A DNA stretch of 64,000 bases from Cryobacterium sp. PH31-AA6 (GTDB lineage Bacteria > Actinomycetota > Actinomycetes > Actinomycetales > Microbacteriaceae): the NCBI RefSeq assembly GCF_030063195.1, contig NZ_JASISS010000002.1, positions 186,001 through 250,000 on the forward strand, given 5' to 3'. Numbering within the stretch: position 1 is the first letter of the stretch; each line of letters begins with the position of its first letter. Below, one piece after another: positions 63,706-64,000 of the stretch. Made by a program: the position numbers and the translations under genes. The notes below the pieces were generated by a model, which was not told the origin of the DNA, did not search any database, and saw nothing but the letters and a program-made list of their open reading frames with translations.

Positions 63706-64000
63706 ATGGAGTCGAAGAAGATCTTTGGAATCGTGCTTGCTGGCGGCGAGGGAAAACGGCTGATGCCGTTGACCGAGGACCGCGCGAAGCCGGCAGTGCC
63801 GTTCGGCGGCCACTACCGGTTGATTGACTTCGCGCTGTCCAATCTCATCAACTCGGGGCTCACCCAGATCGTGGTGCTCACCCAGTACAAATCGCACAGC
63901 CTTGACCGGCACGTCTCACAGACGTGGCATGTCACCGGCGGCCTGTTCAACTCGTACATCGCCTCGGTGCCTGCTCAGCAGCGGCTCGGCAAGCGCTGGT
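63706..64000 (+). CDS. glgC: Glucose-1-phosphate adenylyltransferase, N-terminal part (cut by window edge)
   Basis: 98 codons visible. [30 protein letters not shown] is present in pieces as the nucleotide-binding and allosteric-site start of Glg[16 protein letters not shown] and [16 protein letters not shown] follow, all strongly conserved. It makes ADP-glucose from ATP and glucose-1-phosphate and feeds the divergent glgA-type enzyme. The right edge of the window cuts the gene. Confidence 0.97.
   Translation, partial: MESKKIFGIVLAGGEGKRLMPLTEDRAKPAVPFGGHYRLIDFALSNLINSGLTQIVVLTQYKSHSLDRHVSQTWHVTGGLFNSYIASVPAQQRLGKRW

Overview
The window is high-GC, gene-dense bacterial DNA. Three things point to an actinobacterium, most likely of the Microbacteriaceae (Cryobacterium/Leifsonia-like): the codon use, the many GTG starts, and a set of genes with leaderless-type promoters. 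A GT4-type glycogen synthase divergent from glgC, a zinc-free type B L31 protein, DUF3097 and an F420/deazaflavin-type nitroreductase fit as well. The genus is inference. I see no rRNA, tRNA, CRISPR array, insertion sequence or prophage. No gap between genes exceeds about 300 bases; the longest (60113-60407, 32069-32331, 36075-36332, 48656-48903) are described in the feature list or hold nothing I recognise (36075-36332).

Layout. 1-4194 (minus): an ABC-2 exporter (ATPase, two permeases), a lipoprotein and a two-component system in one overlapping operon; the kinase runs off the left edge. 4302-5821: a CNNM/HlyC-type membrane protein and a small membrane protein. 6006-12589: a polar amino-acid ABC importer, an N-acylamino-acid-racemase-type enolase and a COG3375-type GNAT, with a divergent PucR-type regulator. 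This looks like a pathway for taking up and racemising D- or N-acyl amino acids. 12699-20770 (plus): a complete, very compact V/A-type ATPase operon (H/G-C-I-K-F-E-A-B-D) ending in a UspA gene, which is the most unusual block for this kind of organism. 20829-29088: DUF427/Crp, a membrane protein, a Ddn-like enzyme, a class A PBP with PASTA domains, CtaG, MarR and a ClC chloride channel with a visible MarR-type operator.

29152-36074: cellobiose phosphorylase behind a duplicated promoter plus LacI-type operator, an MFS exporter and an MMPL transporter. 36333-39990: an intact oleate hydratase, a tandem copy wrecked by two deletions, and a divergent TetR. 40079-42659: an 838-residue CoA-disulfide-reductase/rhodanese/TusA/DsrE fusion behind a CsoR/CstR-type operator. 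42739-53502: mixed housekeeping and poorly known genes (HAD phosphatase, J-domain protein with a degenerate NERD-like region, DUF1345, SMP-30, HMCES/YedK opposite DUF3097, cold shock protein, TMEM175 channel, Lrp regulator opposite a PLP lyase, DEAH helicase). 53593-64000: SGNH hydrolase, D,D-carboxypeptidase, TrmH methyltransferase, sirtuin, histidine phosphatase, GT4 glycosyltransferase, alpha/beta hydrolase with a hexanucleotide repeat, a remnant of trehalose synthase, an exonuclease, rpmE2, an ABC ATPase, and divergent glgA/glgC.

The carbohydrate genes may connect. Cellobiose phosphorylase releases glucose-1-phosphate, which GlgC and the GlgA-type enzyme use for glycogen or maltose-1-phosphate. 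The trehalose-synthase relic suggests that the trehalose branch near glgA/glgC was lost or moved. At least eight genes share the pattern TANNNT, then 6 or 7 bases, then ATG/GTG, which indicates leaderless transcription and helped fix several starts.
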